Shown: positions 60,907 through 64,000 of the stretch, one piece after another
Numbering within the stretch: the first letter of the stretch is position 1
Layout: each line of letters opens with the position of its first letter
Source: Kazachstania africana CBS 2517
Lineage: Eukaryota > Ascomycota > Saccharomycetes > Saccharomycetales > Saccharomycetaceae
Direction: 5' to 3'
DNA length: 64,000 nt
Assembly (NCBI RefSeq): GCF_000304475.1
Contig: NC_018941.1
Coordinates: 1,421,492-1,485,491, forward strand
Notes under the pieces: generated by a model
Seen by the model: the letters and a program-made list of their open reading frames with translations, nothing else
Databases searched by the model: none
What the model was told of the DNA's origin: nothing
Translations under genes and position numbers: made by a program

Positions 60907-63900
60907 AAGCTTTCTTTTTTTATGGTTGCCATTTCTTTACGATGCAATAAAGAATACTGGCTTGATAACAGTATTGTACGTATAACATGTGCTATCAGCC
61001 AGCGTTACTAAAATATATGTATTTTAGTGCATCGATGCTACAGTGAAAAACTTTCATTACTTCAAATATATGTTATCCGGCTGAGAAAGCGGACATTTGC
61101 AATCCCGGAGCTTTCGCTTGCACTTTTTATATTGTTTCAGGAAAAAACAACTTCCTCAGAAAGCTAGTTTAGCAGCATTCGAACACCTCCATGTTGCTGT
61201 TACTTCAAAGGAAAGCTTGCCGACGTAATATTGAACTAAAGATGTTTCAGTTCTTTTTATTCAAATTATAGGATTAAATTTTGAACGTTAACTAGATGTA
61301 GGTTGCGTACAACAAAGTCAATATTGGTAATTCTTAGTAGAAACAAAATCACATAATATCGTACTCCTATGGTACCACAATCTGTCCACAAACTTTCTTC
61401 TAAGACGATATTTGATGCCTATATATGTACTCAATTCTAATAGGATTCTGTCTTTCTCTTACCTTGATTATCGTCGCTCAGACCGGGTGAAGCCTAACTG
61501 ATTACTTGACCCCCTTATTGGTGGGAGTAAACTTCCAGCATTCTTTTTGGTAATTTGCCTCGAGTCAATTACCCTTTAACAGATATTGTGCCTAGTGGGT
61601 TATTTACTGTACGTGAGTACAGCACATTGGATAGGTAATAAGGCAATATTGATGTCTGGTGTTAACGTTGGCATATGAAGTAATAGACATAAGAGATATT
61701 ATAATATGGACAGCCACTCCCTTATGGATCTAAAGTATTAAATAAGTTACAAAATTACGACTTGTGTCTATTTAGAATGCAAAAAAAGCCTGAGTTTCTC
61801 TATTTGTCTGAAAAGTCTGACCGAAAGTTGAATTAATTTTTTATGCTCTACAAAATGACTGAGGGTGACTACTTTATTATACATATCAGCTACAATAATT
61901 AATAGAAGTCAGACACCTGTAATCTTTCCCTTAGGTCTGTTGGGATTGGAGTGCACCTGAAGGAAGAATTTTGAGAGCAGCTGCTGGAGTTCTTTCTGAA
62001 ACAATTCGAATTGATATAATTCCGGTCATCTCAATCAGATGACAAGTGAATACCCAGTCATTAGAGACTTCGGAGTGAGCAAAGAAAAAAGTGAAAAAAA
62101 ACGAACAGGTTGAATAGTTCATTAACTATCTAAATATGCTGTATTGATTTGAATGGATATCATCGCAAGGCTAGTAAGACAGAACGTCGTCAACACAGGA
62201 GAGCATGTCAACTAGGCTTGATAGCCCTACAGTATAAGCTAGAATATAGGTAGAAACTGATTACTACTGCAACTATTATTATTATTATTACTTAGCATTC
62301 TTATCCAACTCGTAGAGCTCAACACCAAATTTATACTCGTCAGCATAGAATTGATAGCTAATAAAAGCCTCATAAAGCCTTAATAGAATATTGTTTATGT
62401 TAAGATAATACTAGTAATAGATAACCTCCGTAAATCTGAAACAATACAATACAAGGTATGGAACAGACGCTACTACAGTATGTAATGCTAATGATAGCAA
62501 AGTACTTCTTAACATATATACTATTTAACCTATACGATTCCTTGTTTAGACATTCTCGAGTTTCCAACTTGGTAAGATAGAAGAGGTAGTTCCAGATGGT
62601 GGTGAATGGTGCTCAATGTTGAATAAAAATCTTTAGAACACTTACCAAAATATCGAAAGATGGCGCATGAAGAATTTTATAAAAGGGATATCGAAAATTA
62701 ACGAGAGTTGTTGTATGATCCCTTTTTGCTGAATTTGAATGATAAAGATGCTGCAGATAATCCATAGGACTGAGCAGTGGCGAAAAAAAGTTGCTAGTAT
62801 GATCGGAATAATGCTAATCGCTGCATCAATTATATAGGCGCCTAAAATTGCCCCATTGGCCAGCCTACCATTGAAAAAACGCTTGATGTAGATCAGAGGA
62901 TTGAACATTAAAGTTGCATTATACGCCCTTGATGAGAACTATACTGTTAGGTAATCAAAGAGGGTTGTATGCTAGAATATGATGGTACCACCATTTCCCA
63001 GCTCTAGTAACAGATTTCTACGGAAAAATTTCGAATAACTTGCCAACTCTTTGGGGTGGAAGGATAGTTTCATCTCTGAAGGTTTTGATACACCAGGTAA
63101 TTCTAATTTTTGCTATACCCTTTTAGATGGGACTGTCACTTCAAAACATTTATAGAAAATGTTAGAGATAAAAACCTAGACGTTCTCTATGCGTACAACT
63201 ACTGAGTGTTTGTCGAATAAGATAATTATAAGAAAAAAAGTATTATTATCTGTAACGATGACAGGACATTTTTGCCTTGCAGAAAACTTTACCGCATTGC
63301 TCAAGTGGAATATTGATGTTCTACAGAAGCACGCAAACTCAAGAAAAAGAAATTTCTAGAATCTTGAATCTTCTAGATGATGAAACTCATACCTTGCAGT
63401 CTTTGTATGCGTCTTCACCCAATTCTCACTTTCGTTAATTTCCCTGCCAACTGGTGGCTATTAAAATTTTACGACTAACTAACTTCCTGATGACGTTTTC
63501 CTTTTTTTCCTTTTTTTTTTTTTTTTTTTTGGATGGACGGATATTTCTCCGCTTTGTTTCTTTTTTTCTGATTCGAGGCACGCTTACGGAAAAACAGTGT
63601 CGTCTAAAAAAAAAATAACCAATGCTTACAAACATTTCCAGTCCCTGGCGAAATCCAATGACTTCACAACAGAAAAATAGGCTAGCAGTTATGATTTGCT
63701 AGAAAGAAATTCTACAGTGGATGGTTCATATTATTGCTATGTCCATTTTGGTTGTATGCTACTTGTAGGCTCCTCAGTAGCTATCTTAGTGTGCTCTTTT
63801 TGGCTGACTAAAGATAGTTAAAGTTTACATTGCTACAAGTAATAGCCTGAAAGTTTTCAGTGAAAAGAAAAAGACTAGATATAGGTATATAAACACATAT

Positions 63901-63957
63901 AAAATTTTTATTTCCAATTCTTAGGATTTTTGAATCAAGCACAAACAAATATTCTCA
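60907..63957. other. Three-kilobase gap near the right edge
   Basis: No intact gene is supported. The minus-strand frame at 62908-62642 (88 codons, hydrophobic) has no family match. At about 63010-63400 the plus strand yields interrupted protein-like peptides (for example FKTFIENVRDKNLDVLYAYN, then IICNDDRTFLPCRKLYRIAQ), suggesting a decayed gene. There is an ATT repeat near 62275-62292 and a run of 20 T at 63511-63530. The last 100 bp carry TATATAAACACATATAAAA, a TATA-rich promoter for the frame starting at 63958. Confidence 0.45.
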
Positions 63958-64000
63958 ATGTATTTGCAAAGTCTGAAGAACACTTTCTTCGTCGATTGTT
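63958..64000 (+). CDS. Possible 5' end of a CDS running off the window
   Basis: An ATG at 63958 opens a frame (MYLQSLKNTFFVDC) that is still open at the window end. It follows a TATA-rich segment by about 65 bp and an A-rich leader (CAAACAAATATTCTCAATG), a context typical of yeast genes. Only 14 codons are visible, so the product is unknown and the call is tentative. Confidence 0.35.
   Translation, partial: MYLQSLKNTFFVDC

Noticed and set aside
61360..62560. Searched for solo Ty LTRs in the AT-rich right-hand gap
   Set aside because: No segment showed paired TG...CA ends with an inverted TGTTG/CAACA pattern or target duplication that I could support.

Overview
The window is nuclear DNA of a budding yeast of the Saccharomycetaceae that descends from the whole-genome duplication (WGD). 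AT-rich compact genes match Saccharomyces cerevisiae proteins almost one for one. The one clear intron (NBL1) has the yeast signals GTATGT and TACTAAC. Gene order follows S. cerevisiae chromosome VIII right arm: CTF8, LNP1, EGD2, MDM31, NVJ1, RIX1, AIM18/46, NBL1, RPN10, PPX1, YHR202W, RPS4, MNL1, SCH9, SKN7, SET5, BAT. Two genes that S. cerevisiae keeps on the sister chromosome X arm (HOM6 and MGM101) sit among them. Several genes that should lie between them (UTP9, HIR3, PMT4) are missing, which is the signature of differential gene loss after the WGD. The composition and order suggest a Kazachstania/Naumovozyma-type species, but I cannot name it from sequence alone.

Layout. 0-2.4 kb: ATP18 and a YML082W-type PLP enzyme, convergent, as on S. 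cerevisiae chromosome XIII. 3.3-8.5 kb: CTF8 to NVJ1. 8.5-12 kb: a gap where UTP9 would be expected, holding relics of an unrecognised secreted-protein family. 12-24.4 kb: RIX1 to RPS4, all intact. 24.4-28.3 kb: a second gap with a better-preserved member of the same secreted family, broken by one stop. 28.3-40.4 kb: MNL1, SCH9, SKN7, SET5, the FMP10-FAU1 pair (chromosome V in S. cerevisiae) and BAT1.

From 40.4 kb rightward the region becomes accessory and resembles a subtelomere. It holds two GPI-anchored cell-wall proteins (one a three-repeat protein, one of the DAN/TIR family), a large decayed RecQ-like helicase gene with a second partial copy 7 kb away, a quinone-reductase-like dehydrogenase beside an Old Yellow Enzyme, a Zn2Cys6 transcription factor, and long stretches without intact genes. 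A CDS may begin at the last 43 bases.

Promoter signals fit the gene calls: PAC and RRPE before RIX1, PACE (Rpn4) before RPN10, Rap1 before RPS4, Leu3 and Gcn4-like sites before BAT1, and a Yap-type TTACGTAA before the Old Yellow Enzyme. I found no tRNA, rRNA, CRISPR, intact transposon or credible centromere.
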